DNA of 64,000 nt, taken from positions 1 through 64,000 of the forward strand of contig JAAXKQ010000006.1 in the NCBI GenBank assembly GCA_025612245.1. Direction: 5' to 3'. Below are positions 1 through 8,711 of this stretch, piece after piece. Under the pieces are notes generated by a model. That model was not told the DNA's origin and ran no database searches. It was given only the letters and a program-made list of their open reading frames with translations. The DNA comes from Ignavibacteria bacterium (GTDB taxonomy: Bacteria > Bacteroidota > Ignavibacteria > Ignavibacteriales > SURF-24). Numbering within the stretch: the stretch's first letter is position 1; each line of letters opens with the position of its first letter. The position numbers and the translations under genes are program-made.

Positions 1-149
1 GGTTAACGACAATTATTTTTACCGGTTAGATTCTCTTCAACGACAATTATAATTGTCGGTAGTTGTCGTTCATAGAAATTGTGTACGGAATGGAGCCCCG
101 GAATGGGCGGACAATGTAGTACACAATTTCTCCCAAACATTTTTTAGCC

Positions 150-412
150 GGTAATTTCTTCTTTTACCTCTTCCTTTTTCTTTTTTTTGATTCCTCAAGA
201 CGGTAGCTGAGCAAATTTAATTCCAGTATTATGCAGTGATGAACCAGGCGGTCAATGGCAACATCTGCCGTCATCGGGTCCTTGAAGACCTGATCCCACT
301 TCGAGAACGGGAGGTTACTGATAAGCATAATGCTCCCACGTTAATAGCGTTTAGCTAGAAGTGTGAACAAGACCTCCATCTCCTCACGGCTCTGCAATGT
401 GTCCCCGTTCTG
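150..412 (-). pseudogene. IstB-like ATPase, C-terminal fragment
   Basis: On the minus strand the translation reads REEMEVLFTLLAKRY, a stop, then RGSIMLISNLPFSKWDQVF and DPMTADVAIDRLVHH. This is the conserved C-terminal part of the IS21 helper ATPase IstB (sensor motif region S-N-L-P-F-S-W). A TAA interrupts it where IstB proteins usually have Glu (ERGS). The Walker A part is absent. A Lys-rich tail follows. It is a dead remnant fused to the istA start by deletion. Confidence 0.8.
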
Positions 413-413
413 A

Positions 414-671
414 TTAGACTTGCCCGGTTCTGTTTTCATTCAGGGAGGGATTATCTGATAACATTTCTTTTATTCTGTCTTCATCTTCCCTGAATGGGTC
501 TTCTCTTGTCCTCCAGGTGTGGTCTTTCCGTAGTTCATCAGGAAGCTTGCCTTCCTTCAGGTATTTTCTTGCAGTTCTTTCTGCAATCCCTGCTTTCTCT
601 GAGGCGGTTTCCTGTGTTAAGCCCTTGTTGATTAGCATTCTTAACCTTTTGATATGACTGTTTGTAACCAT
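414..671 (-). pseudogene. IstA-like transposase, N-terminal fragment
   Basis: Only 85 codons remain of an IS21 transposase that is normally about 400-500 residues long. The fragment keeps the N-terminal helix-turn-helix (about residues 5-40; ETASEKAGIAERTARKYLKEG), which in IstA binds the terminal repeats. It ends at a TAA directly at the deletion junction with istB sequence. The DDE catalytic domain is missing, so no transposase activity is expected. Confidence 0.75.
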
Positions 672-749
672 CCGTACACCCTAATTTTTTCTGTGTACGG
701 GTTATAATTATTTCTACTTAAAACCTGCAAAAATAATTGTCGCTAATCA

Positions 750-1595
750 GATAATAAAACTTATACACTGGTAACGTCAGATAAACTTGTGTATGAATTT
801 GATGTTAAGACTGGGAAAATCCTGAAAAAGTATCTGGATCCGGCTGCGAAGACTTTTGTTGAGAAAAGAGATGAAGAAGCAGAAGCAGTGGAAAAACAGG
901 GATTAAAAATAAAAAGTATGACTCCTGAACTTATAGAATTTGACAAATATTTCAATTGTGAAAGAACCGAGGGTTTTTACACTGGAGGAGAATTTGAGGG
1001 TATGTGGGAAACTGATCTGATTCCAAAGGAAAAGCAGTTGTATCCCTGGAGGTACACAGTACGTTTCACAATTCCTGAGGATAAAAAAGTTCAGGTGAAG
1101 CTTAAACCTGAGGATATTTTGGAATTATACAGAGATTTCACATCATCAAAATTTGCAAAAACCTTTCCTGGCAACTTTAAAGTTACTGAGATAAGGTTCA
1201 GGACAGTAGCGGACAGGTTAAACTCACTGGGTAAAGAAACTGAAGAATTTATCACGATGCTGTCTGTTAATGGATATAAGGTAAGTGGCACAAAAGAATA
1301 GATTGAAGCAATAATTGATTTCAAGGGGAAGGATGATAGCAATCAGATGATCAGTTTTCTTCATCCTAAAGGTTCAGATTATTATTTGCTTCATTATCTG
1401 AATGAGGAATTACCTTCATTGGAATCTCTTTTGAATCGGCATAACAGTCGATATGATTTTTATTGCTACAGAAACTTAACTTTCTTTGATAAAGACGGGA
1501 ATATAAAAATGATCCCTAGAATAATAATTAGGACATTTTTAGGACATCAGCTTGAAAAAAAATACCTAATGCAGCCAGAATTCAAAATATTTTAG
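750..1595 (+). pseudogene. Unknown gene, 5' truncated by IS21 and interrupted by TAG
   Basis: The reading frame opens exactly at the right tip of the IS element (DNKTYTLVTSDKLVYEFDV...), so the 5' part has been displaced. A GTG at 789 could start a 170-codon product ending at TAG 1299-1301. The same frame continues past that TAG with protein-like sequence (IEAIIDFKGKDDSNQMISF...) for 97 more codons to a second TAG at 1593-1595. One original gene with a Gln-to-amber change fits best. The sequence is charged, with no signal peptide, membrane segment or recognised domain. The first residues (LVYEFDVKTGKIL) resemble a beta-propeller blade, but that is only an impression. Function unknown. Confidence 0.55.
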
Positions 1596-1680
1596 GGACC
1601 TGCGCATCATCTCTCCCTGTCATCATAGAAAACAAAAGCTCAAAGGCAGTTAAAAACGTTGGCCCGGTTCATTACAGACC

Positions 1681-2093
1681 TCGACAGGAATTGAATTTTC
1701 ATTAAGCAGCGATTTTTCTTTACAGACCCAGCAATATTATTCACAGCACGAAGTAGAGGACGTTGGTGTTTATATGAATATTGTATAGAATGATCCCAAA
1801 ATCAGGCTTGTCGATCCGATGTGCAACCTGAAATAGAACATTGGGCTTTTTTACCTTATGGGCGGCATAGGTCTGTCGCATCAGAATACGGACGAGATGG
1901 GCGTTTACGTCAATGGAATTTATACGAAGCTGGATTCCAAAAATGATAAGGTTGTAAAAGCGGGTTTGCTAGGCTTTGGGGCAAATATAAACGTTTGGAG
2001 ATAGCTAAATTTCATTGCTGAAGCCAATTTGCATATAAGAGGTAAATAGGGCGGAAATATGCTGTTGGGCGCTAAATACTATATATACTGATA
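1681..2093 (+). pseudogene. Decayed outer-membrane beta-barrel-like gene
   Basis: No open frame survives, but the conceptual translation is clearly protein-like. It runs STGIEFSLSSDFSLQTQQYY, a one-base frameshift near 1741, then QHEVEDVGVYMNIV and later GLSHQNTDEMGVYVNGIYTK and ANLHIRGK. Alternating polar and hydrophobic residues with many Gly, Tyr and Asn suggest the C-terminal strands of an outer-membrane barrel. Four in-frame stops interrupt it and all are TAG. The family cannot be named. Confidence 0.45.
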
Positions 2094-2178
2094 AGAATTG
2101 CCTTTGGCATCTTTTTGTTTTAGTTTATTATTCCTAAAACTCATTTGTTAAAGGGATAAACCGAATTAAGGATCTCCC

Positions 2179-2526
2179 ATGATTGAAATAAGTATTAATA
2201 GAAGATGTAATATTGAAAGATTACAAAAGTATCTTAATTACGAGTTATCAAGTTCGTTTATTATCGTATTATATTTCTTAACTGATCTTGCGGTGATTTT
2301 GATGGCTATCGCTGCTATACTATTCACACCATTGCTATTAAAAACACTTTTCGAGGAAAGAAAGTTTGGATGGATTACTTTTTTTCTAATATTTGTAGTA
2401 GTACCCGTTGTATTGCTTTTTACTTTGAATATTAATCCCCAATATAAATTAATACTACAGGCAATACCCGTTGCTCTTTTCTACATTTACTGTTTTATCT
2501 TAAAAATGGCCATTGGTGATTGGTAA
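2179..2526 (+). CDS. Small membrane protein, three predicted helices
   Basis: A 115-residue protein with three hydrophobic segments at about residues 26-53, 64-84 and 90-111 and a basic N-terminus (NRRCNIERLQKY). A weak GGA-type ribosome-binding site (AAGGATCTCCC) precedes the ATG. It lies alone among degenerate sequence, with a strong terminator about 180 bases downstream. No family recognised. Codon use is AT-rich compared with the genes to its right, so it may have been acquired with the surrounding relics. Confidence 0.5.
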   Translation: MIEISINRRCNIERLQKYLNYELSSSFIIVLYFLTDLAVILMAIAAILFTPLLLKTLFEERKFGWITFFLIFVVVPVVLLFTLNINPQYKLILQAIPVALFYIYCFILKMAIGDW

Positions 2527-3056
2527 CATTTTTAGAAAATTATTTATTTTCCATTTACTTTTTTAAGCACGCCAAATAGCTTTGCCTTAAGGGCTTTTGT
2601 TCAAATTTTTATGACGATTTATGACATCGGCTTCCTAAAAACCTTTTAAATAGGCTGAATTAGCGGAAAGTAGCCCCTCCGTTTTCTCTCCCCCTTTCCG
2701 CTTACAAAAGCTCAAAGACGGATAAAAACGTTTTTGAGCTTTTTTGTTTTGGTACTTACCTGCCCAACAGGAAGACCAAGTTGTTCAATATGCCGGATCC
2801 TGTGCCCCGGCATTCCAGTCAGAGGCCAACCTCATTCTTTCGGCGCCCAGCCCGCTTCTTGCGCGGCGAATAAAGCCGCCTGGCTCAAAACGGCAATACC
2901 AGTGCTTGCAGTCAAGACTGGTATGAGTATCCAAGTGCCTGAATCAACACTCCTAAAAAATGAAATTATTATTCGGTTTTTCGTATTTATATAAATTTTG
3001 TTATTTTGCACCCGAAAAGTCTGGTATAAACAAATTATTCGCGGAGATTTTTTATT
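2527..3056. other. Intergenic stretch with a terminator and no convincing gene
   Basis: It contains the hairpin at 2705-2745 and, at about 2790-2930, a locally GC-richer patch with short overlapping open frames. These lack ribosome-binding sites, recognisable domains and consistent codon use. The final 50 bases hold the GGAG ribosome-binding site for the lipoprotein gene that starts with GTG. Confidence 0.5.
2705..2745 (+). terminator. Rho-independent terminator
   Basis: AAAAGCTCAAAGACG pairs with CGTTTTTGAGCTTTT across an 8-base loop (one G-U pair), followed by T residues. A shortened relative of the same hairpin lies at about 6496-6535 and a half copy at about 1634-1656. Confidence 0.8.
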
Positions 3057-3650
3057 GTGAAAATATTCTGCCGGTCTTTGAATAAAAACCTTGCATCAAT
3101 TTTGCCTGCAGCGGCAATTTTAACTGCAGCATTGATCTGCTGTTGTGGCTGCAGCGAAAACAAACAGAGTGACAAAAAGCAAACTGATTCGTTGCATTCT
3201 TCGGCACAGAATTCTTCGGCACAGCCATCTGTGAATTCATTGCCTGACTTTAACTGCACGGGCTATATTATAGCAGTATCTTCCGGTATGTCTGCAAATT
3301 ACGTTTTAATTGATACCGTGGAATGGTTCAGCGGTGATGATGCATTAAGGGCATATTCGGAAGATAAGAAAGTAAAGGTTAAAAATCTTCCTGATCCTCC
3401 GCAGGGATTCTATATTAGAAATCCTGAAAAAGACTCGCTAAAAGTTAAAATTTCCGCAAATCCTGTGATCATAATGCAGACACTTTCATATGATAATTCA
3501 GGAAATTTTAAGTTCAACGAAGCCATCAGTCTGCAGAAATTCCTTTCGATCTTCAGCCGGAAAGATTATGCGCAATTCAGACAAAAACCTTTTTCATTTG
3601 AAATAAAAAATGGTGAGATCATCTCGATTAAAGAAAAATATATTCCTTAG
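3057..3650 (+). CDS. Putative lipoprotein, unknown function
   Basis: A 197-residue protein starting at GTG with GGAG just upstream. The N-terminus has a basic start, a hydrophobic stretch (about residues 14-30) and a Cys-rich lipobox (ALICCCGC), followed by a Ser/Gln-rich linker of about 35 residues. This suggests lipid anchoring and export. The rest (FNCTGYIIAVSSGM...) is a small soluble domain rich in Lys and Asp with no recognised family. It ends 25 bases before the ATG of the NlpC/P60-like T9SS protein, so the two are probably co-transcribed. Confidence 0.7.
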   Translation: MKIFCRSLNKNLASILPAAAILTAALICCCGCSENKQSDKKQTDSLHSSAQNSSAQPSVNSLPDFNCTGYIIAVSSGMSANYVLIDTVEWFSGDDALRAYSEDKKVKVKNLPDPPQGFYIRNPEKDSLKVKISANPVIIMQTLSYDNSGNFKFNEAISLQKFLSIFSRKDYAQFRQKPFSFEIKNGEIISIKEKYIP

Positions 3651-3675
3651 ACTAAATAACACCTGGAGCTTTTTC

Positions 3676-6408
3676 ATGAAATATTATTTACTATTCCTGT
3701 ACTTTGTCTTTTCGTTTAGTTCTGTTGCCGGGCAGGCAGTTTTTACAAAGCTTGCAGAAAAAAAATATTCTGATCTTCCTGTAAACTTAAGAATTGAAAA
3801 TTCAGGCATCTACTGCATTTCATCTTTTGACCTTGATAAAGATGGTATATGGCTTAATGCGTTCGACTCCCCCGTAAGTTACTGCATTACAGGCAATCGT
3901 CTTCAAAAGGCAATTAATCAAAATGGATCCGCAGAAGGCTTTGTTCCGGGCAGCGATAGGCTACAATGTGCTTTGCCCGATAATGAGCTCACTTCAGCCC
4001 CGAAAAACCTTTATACCTTAAAAAGATCATTCCTCTTTAATAAGCAGGATGTTTTTACAGATGACTGCGGTGTACTTTCAAATGCTTCGGGAGAAAAAGT
4101 TACAGTAAATGTTAAGAACCGAAACGAACTTGTATTAAATTATGAAATACAAAATTTCAACAAAACCTTTAAGCTGAACTTCCCTTCCAGCCTGGCATAT
4201 TCCGACCTGATAGGAATAGATTCGAAAGGAAATTCTTTTGTCCTGGTTGAAACTTATTTATCTGAAATTCCCCTGAAGGTTAAGCGTGAGGTTTATACTT
4301 TGTCTCCTGAAGGCAGTGTACTTTCAATACTTGAAATACCTTCAATTAAATACCTTTATTTGGTGCGCGATTTTCAGATAGATGCTGATGGGAACCTCTA
4401 TCACCTGTTAACTGAAAAAGACAAGCTCACTCTAATCAGATGGAGCAATCTTACAATTCCGGTCACAGAAAAGATTTCATATCCCTCGGAATATAATTAT
4501 GAACTGCATTATAATAATATTGTTCCTCATACTGAAGCTGTCGTTTCTGCTGGCTTGAATAAAATTTCCGAAAAACCAAACTTTGGAATCCAGGCTGTAA
4601 GCCGGAATACTGCTTTAAGACTAGCAGAAAGTTATGTCCTTTATAAATATCAATGCAAGCAAAACAACCTCGCACCTTCAGATATAACCGGTCCCGACGG
4701 CGACCTGGTCAGGACACCATCATGGCTTATCGCCGGAATGAACGCAAAGGTCCCTTATATGTGGGGTGGATTCTGTACACTCTCAGATTTCTCGAACGGC
4801 CTCCTGAACGGCAGATATTGCGGCGATATAAACACAGCCGGTATTTCCCGCTATGCCGTTGGAGTTGATTGTTCCGGATTTGTAAGCCGCTGCTGGTCAT
4901 TAAGCTATCATTGTACAACATCCGCTATGCCCAATATTACAACGCAATATTCAAGCTGGGATGAAATAAGGCCGGGAGATGCTGTGCTTACAAACGGGCA
5001 TGTAAGAATGTTTGTTGATAAAGCTTCAAACGGGGCTTTGAGAGTTGTTGAAGCCTCCGGCCGCGACTGGGCGGTTTCTTACTGGTCCTATACCCCCTCG
5101 GATCTGACTGCCTATACCCCCAGAGCATATAGCGGAATGGTAAGTGATTATTCTGTAAAGCAGCCTCTGCTCTTAAGCGTGTTAAAGCAATCAGATGGAA
5201 CTGCAAAAATTACCTTCAGCTGCGATACGTCAGGAGTAAAGGGCTTCCGGCTTTATAGCTCTGCAGACGGCACAAACTGGAAGCAGATCCAAAATGAAAA
5301 TACTTTAAAGTCATTTAGTACAACAGTTTCGATGAGCAGCAGTACCGAATATTACCGTGTTTCAAGCGTGCTGAACAATTCAACTTTAACTGAAAGCAGC
5401 TTGTCAAACGCTCTAGGTATTGGGAAATCATCCGCGGCAAAAAAGATATTGATTGTTGATGGCTTCGACCGTGATGCAGGCGGCTGGAGGGGCAATGGAA
5501 CTGTCTTTACCTGCAGGTATGGCAGTGCCTTATCAGCATTGAATATGCCATTCGAATCGGTAAAAAGTTCTCAGCTGACAAGTGGTCAGGCGGGCCTAAA
5601 CAATTATGATGCTGTTTACTGGATGTCGGGCGATGAAAGCACACTTAACGAAACCTTCAGCACAGCAGAACAGGCATTGGTACAAAGCTATCTTGAAGGC
5701 GGCGGAAAACTTTTCGTCTCAGGCAGTGAAATAGGATGGGACCTTTCAGCCAAAGGAACTGCATCTGATAAGAGTTTCTACAGCACTTACCTGAAAGCAA
5801 CTTACTTAAATGACAATGCATCTTCAAAATCAGTAGCCGGTGTTGCCGGTTCAGCACTCGGCGGGGCAAATTTTAATTTTTCACAGACATATGAGGTCGG
5901 CTACCCGGATGAGATTGGAGCCTCAAACGGCAGCACATTGTGCATGCAGTACACAAATGGCAAAGGTGCCGGCATCCAATATTCAGGTCCATTCGGAACT
6001 TCCACAAGTGCCGCAAAGTTAATTTATCTTGGTTTTCCTCTTGAGTCTACGGCCAATGATACAGCATTTAACTCCGTGATTACAAAATCTTCCATGTTCT
6101 TTTTCCCGGAGATCAGTGCCGTCCCATACAATGGAAATATGCCTCAAAGTTACAGCATGTCGCAGAATTTCCCGAATCCTTTCAATCCTTCGACGATTAT
6201 AACTTATTCACTTCCAAGGCAGTCATTTGTGGAACTGAAGGTCTTTGACACTATAGGAAGGGAAATATCAACTCTTGTCAGTAAAGAGCAGAGTGCCGGC
6301 GAGTACAAGGTTCAGTTTGACGCATCTTCCCTGCCCAGCGGAATGTATATATATTCCATACAGGCTGGAGAGTTCAGAGCCTCAAAGAAACTTCTTCTGA
6401 TCAAATGA
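3676..6408 (+). CDS. Exported NlpC/P60-like protein with amidotransferase-like fold and T9SS sorting domain
   Basis: A 910-residue protein. This ATG is preferred because it has CTGGAG upstream and opens a clean signal peptide (MKYYLLFLYFVFSFSSVAGQ); the frame extends further upstream without one. Domain order: an N-terminal region of about 330 residues without clear family; an NlpC/P60-like papain-fold hydrolase around residues 355-500, with VDCSG (Cys near 398) and NGHVRMFV (His near 441); a fibronectin-III-like segment; a class I amidotransferase/ThuA-like Rossmann segment (KKILIVDGFDRD, YDAVYWMSGDE, GGGKLFVSGSE); and a C-terminal T9SS type A sorting domain (FPNPFNPSTII, ending SIQAGEFRASKKLLLIK). 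Likely cell-surface or secreted cell-wall or peptide hydrolase. The substrate is not evident. Confidence 0.85.
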   Translation: MKYYLLFLYFVFSFSSVAGQAVFTKLAEKKYSDLPVNLRIENSGIYCISSFDLDKDGIWLNAFDSPVSYCITGNRLQKAINQNGSAEGFVPGSDRLQCALPDNELTSAPKNLYTLKRSFLFNKQDVFTDDCGVLSNASGEKVTVNVKNRNELVLNYEIQNFNKTFKLNFPSSLAYSDLIGIDSKGNSFVLVETYLSEIPLKVKREVYTLSPEGSVLSILEIPSIKYLYLVRDFQIDADGNLYHLLTEKDKLTLIRWSNLTIPVTEKISYPSEYNYELHYNNIVPHTEAVVSAGLNKISEKPNFGIQAVSRNTALRLAESYVLYKYQCKQNNLAPSDITGPDGDLVRTPSWLIAGMNAKVPYMWGGFCTLSDFSNGLLNGRYCGDINTAGISRYAVGVDCSGFVSRCWSLSYHCTTSAMPNITTQYSSWDEIRPGDAVLTNGHVRMFVDKASNGALRVVEASGRDWAVSYWSYTPSDLTAYTPRAYSGMVSDYSVKQPLLLSVLKQSDGTAKITFSCDTSGVKGFRLYSSADGTNWKQIQNENTLKSFSTTVSMSSSTEYYRVSSVLNNSTLTESSLSNALGIGKSSAAKKILIVDGFDRDAGGWRGNGTVFTCRYGSALSALNMPFESVKSSQLTSGQAGLNNYDAVYWMSGDESTLNETFSTAEQALVQSYLEGGGKLFVSGSEIGWDLSAKGTASDKSFYSTYLKATYLNDNASSKSVAGVAGSALGGANFNFSQTYEVGYPDEIGASNGSTLCMQYTNGKGAGIQYSGPFGTSTSAAKLIYLGFPLESTANDTAFNSVITKSSMFFFPEISAVPYNGNMPQSYSMSQNFPNPFNPSTIITYSLPRQSFVELKVFDTIGREISTLVSKEQSAGEYKVQFDASSLPSGMYIYSIQAGEFRASKKLLLIK

Positions 6409-6428
6409 CTTCAGGCAATATTTTATTC

Positions 6429-6464
6429 AAGGCCCTTAAAGAATCACCTTTAAGGGCTTTTTTA
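6429..6464 (+). terminator. Rho-independent terminator
   Basis: GCCCTTAAAG and CTTTAAGGGC form a stem over a short loop, followed by a run of T, 20 bases after the T9SS protein stop codon. The same AGCCCTTAAAG design follows the propeller gene at 11604-11636. Confidence 0.9.
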
Positions 6465-6566
6465 TTCTAAAATTTGGGGCACCGGCTAATCATAAATGCT
6501 CAAAGACGGAGTAAAAAAACGTTTTTGTTTTTTACATGTTAGCACTTCCCAGACACACTCACCAAT

Positions 6567-6767
6567 TTATACCTTCTGCGGATGCGTTTCATCCAAGGTG
6601 TTAATTCCTAATGCCGCATATAAAGGACACCAGGCGGTAACGCCGGTAAGTAGAAGAGCAACACCTATAAGCCCCCACCAGCTTTGAAATGTGAATCCTG
6701 CAGCTATAGCCGTAAATCCTGCAGCCGATCTGATTATTCTGTCCAGTTTCCCAAGATTTGTTTTCAT
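6567..6767 (-). CDS. DUF2892 family inner-membrane protein
   Basis: A 66-residue protein that matches the short DUF2892 family throughout: NLGKLDRIIRSAAGF at the start, a membrane hairpin (about residues 13-45) and the conserved TAWCPLYAALGI end motif. Members occur next to, or fused with, rhodanese domains in sulfur metabolism loci. Here it is divergent from a CoA-disulfide reductase/rhodanese gene pair. Full length for the family. Role unproven. Confidence 0.85.
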   Translation of the reverse strand: MKTNLGKLDRIIRSAAGFTAIAAGFTFQSWWGLIGVALLLTGVTAWCPLYAALGINTLDETHPQKV

Positions 6768-7026
6768 AATGGCCCCCTATGATTGAATTTTCGTATTACC
6801 CGCATTTATGCTTCCGAGACACAAAATTGCAATAGAATCTCTTTTAACAGCCTTCTTAATGTCTGATTCAGAAGAAAATGAAAGGATTCCTAAGAATGAA
6901 GCAGGAAAAAATTTTCTAATACTCAATGTGAAACCAATTTTCCATTTCTGCATCATACGATAACCTTTGCATCTATATATATAGGTAAATTTAATATTGC
7001 AACATTATATAACCAGCGGAAATCAG

Positions 7027-8691
7027 ATGGGAAAAAGAAATTCCACAAAAATATTGATCATCGGTGGCGTGGCAGGTGGTGCTACGGCAGCTGCACGAAT
7101 AAGGCGTTTAGATGAAAACGCAGAAATAACTATTCTTGAAAAGGGACCATACGTCAGCTTTGCGAACTGTGGGCTCCCCTACTTCATAAGCAGGGACATA
7201 CAGCGGCGTTCAAAATTATTATTACAGACTCCTGAGGGATTTTTCAGCAGGTACAGGGTAACAGTTAAAATAAATACTGAAGCACTCGAAATAAAGCGCA
7301 ATGAAAAGAAAGTAGTCGTCAAAACCCAGCATGGAGAAGAACTTCTTCCTTACGACAGATTGATACTGGCACAGGGAGGAAGCCCAATTGTACCGCAGTT
7401 ACCCGGTATAACACTTGAACGTGTATTCAAACTCTGGACAATTCCGGATATGGACCGCATACATAAGTATATAGAAGAAAAAAAGCCTGCAAAGGCTGTA
7501 ATTGCAGGCGGGGGCTTTATCGGCCTGGAAATGGCAGAAGCTTTATCTGCAAGAGGAATTGAAGTAACTCTAATTGAATTGGCGCCACAGGTGATGATTT
7601 CAATGGACCCCGAATTCAGCTCAATGATAAAAGCCGGGCTTGAGGAAAAGGGAATAATTGTGAAAACAAGTGTCGGTTTGTCTTCTATATCCGATACCAC
7701 CGTTAAACTTTCCGATGGCTCGGAATTAGAAACGGATATGGTCCTCTTGTCAATTGGCGTGCGCCCTGAATTAACGCTCGCTAAGTCAGCAGGGCTGGAA
7801 ATAGGATCAAACGGCGGACTTATTGTCGATGAAAACATGAGAACGAGCGATCCCGACATTTATGCGGCGGGAGATATGGTGGAGGTCAGCCATAAAGTCC
7901 ATGGCAAAAAAGTGCGCATTCCGCTGGCAGGTCCGGCAAACCGCCAGGGAAGAATTGCCGGGACAAATGCCATAGGAGGAAATATGAGATACCGGGGGGC
8001 ACTCGGAACCTCAGTGGTAAAACTCTTCGAGCGTACCGCGGCATCAACCGGACTTTCAGAAAAAGCCGCAGCTGAAGCAGGATATGAGACGGGTGTATCC
8101 TATGTTTTTAAGGATAATCATGTAACATATTTCCCGGGTGGAAAACCTTTGGCTCTTAAAATTGTTTTTGACAAAAAAACGGGCAGACTTCTTGGCGGCC
8201 AGGCCTATGGAGAAGACGGCGTTGAGAAAAGAATTGATGTGCTGGCAACAGCCCTTCATGGAAATATGACTTTAGAAGATTTATCGGAATTGGACCTTGC
8301 TTATGCCCCACCGTATAACAGCGCAAACGATCCGGTCAACATGGCGGCCTTTATCGGCTTGAACGATATTATGGGATATAGTCCGTTAAAGACTCCGGCC
8401 CAAGTCCTCCCGGAACAAAACGGCAAAGAAAGTCTTATACTCGATGTTCGTACTGTCGGGGAGCAGGCAAAGGCCCCCCTTTTGGATACACTCCATATTC
8501 CGGCCGATGAACTGCGTGACCGGCTTGGTGAAATACCTGAAGACAAAACGATTTATATAATGAGCAAGGATGGGTTTCTTGGGCACACAAGTTTGCAAAT
8601 ATTAAAAGCCGCTGGATATAAAAAAATATTTAATATTGCGGGCGGTTATTCCGCAGCAAAATGGTTTGATGGATGGAATTTCAACAATTAA
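7027..8691 (+). CDS. CoA-disulfide reductase-like flavoprotein with C-terminal rhodanese-like domain
   Basis: A 554-residue FAD/NAD(P)-dependent pyridine nucleotide-disulfide oxidoreductase. FAD-binding GGVAGGATAAARIRR lies near the N-terminus, the single-Cys motif SFANCGLPYF follows at about residue 44, a second nucleotide-binding GGGFIGLEMAEAL lies mid-protein, and the FAD-binding IYAAGDM motif comes later. These identify the CoADR/NADH-dependent persulfide reductase group that reduces CoA disulfide or persulfides. The last 100 residues are rhodanese-like (LILDVRT...), but the active-site loop reads MSKDGFLGHTS with no Cys. The ATG is chosen for the AGCGGAA upstream; an in-frame ATG ten codons earlier has no such site. 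An intact rhodanese gene follows at once. Confidence 0.85.
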   Translation: MGKRNSTKILIIGGVAGGATAAARIRRLDENAEITILEKGPYVSFANCGLPYFISRDIQRRSKLLLQTPEGFFSRYRVTVKINTEALEIKRNEKKVVVKTQHGEELLPYDRLILAQGGSPIVPQLPGITLERVFKLWTIPDMDRIHKYIEEKKPAKAVIAGGGFIGLEMAEALSARGIEVTLIELAPQVMISMDPEFSSMIKAGLEEKGIIVKTSVGLSSISDTTVKLSDGSELETDMVLLSIGVRPELTLAKSAGLEIGSNGGLIVDENMRTSDPDIYAAGDMVEVSHKVHGKKVRIPLAGPANRQGRIAGTNAIGGNMRYRGALGTSVVKLFERTAASTGLSEKAAAEAGYETGVSYVFKDNHVTYFPGGKPLALKIVFDKKTGRLLGGQAYGEDGVEKRIDVLATALHGNMTLEDLSELDLAYAPPYNSANDPVNMAAFIGLNDIMGYSPLKTPAQVLPEQNGKESLILDVRTVGEQAKAPLLDTLHIPADELRDRLGEIPEDKTIYIMSKDGFLGHTSLQILKAAGYKKIFNIAGGYSAAKWFDGWNFNN

Positions 8692-8711
8692 TATTATTAA
8701 CGGAGAAAAAA

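Larger units (their letters stand above)
1..749. mobile_element. Degenerate IS21-family insertion sequence
   Basis: Both termini are recognisable. The right end, read inward, is TGATTAGCGACAATTATTTT. The left end at the window edge reads GGTTAACGACAATTATTTTT, so its first base lies just outside the window. Further CGACAATTAT-type copies lie at 39-48 and 52-70, as expected for the multiple terminal repeats of IS21 elements. Inside, the start of istA and the end of istB are joined on the minus strand, so most of the element has been deleted and it cannot move by itself. The right tip falls inside a reading frame that resumes at about 750, so the element appears to have inserted into a gene. Confidence 0.8.

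Noticed and set aside
2734-2994. Two overlapping open frames of 60-86 codons in the GC-richer patch before the lipoprotein gene
   Set aside because: No ribosome-binding site, no recognisable domain, and they begin within a terminator hairpin.
4463-5206. Several 60-72-codon frames on both strands within the NlpC/P60-like gene
   Set aside because: They are shadow frames of the long coding sequence; none has a ribosome-binding site or independent similarity.
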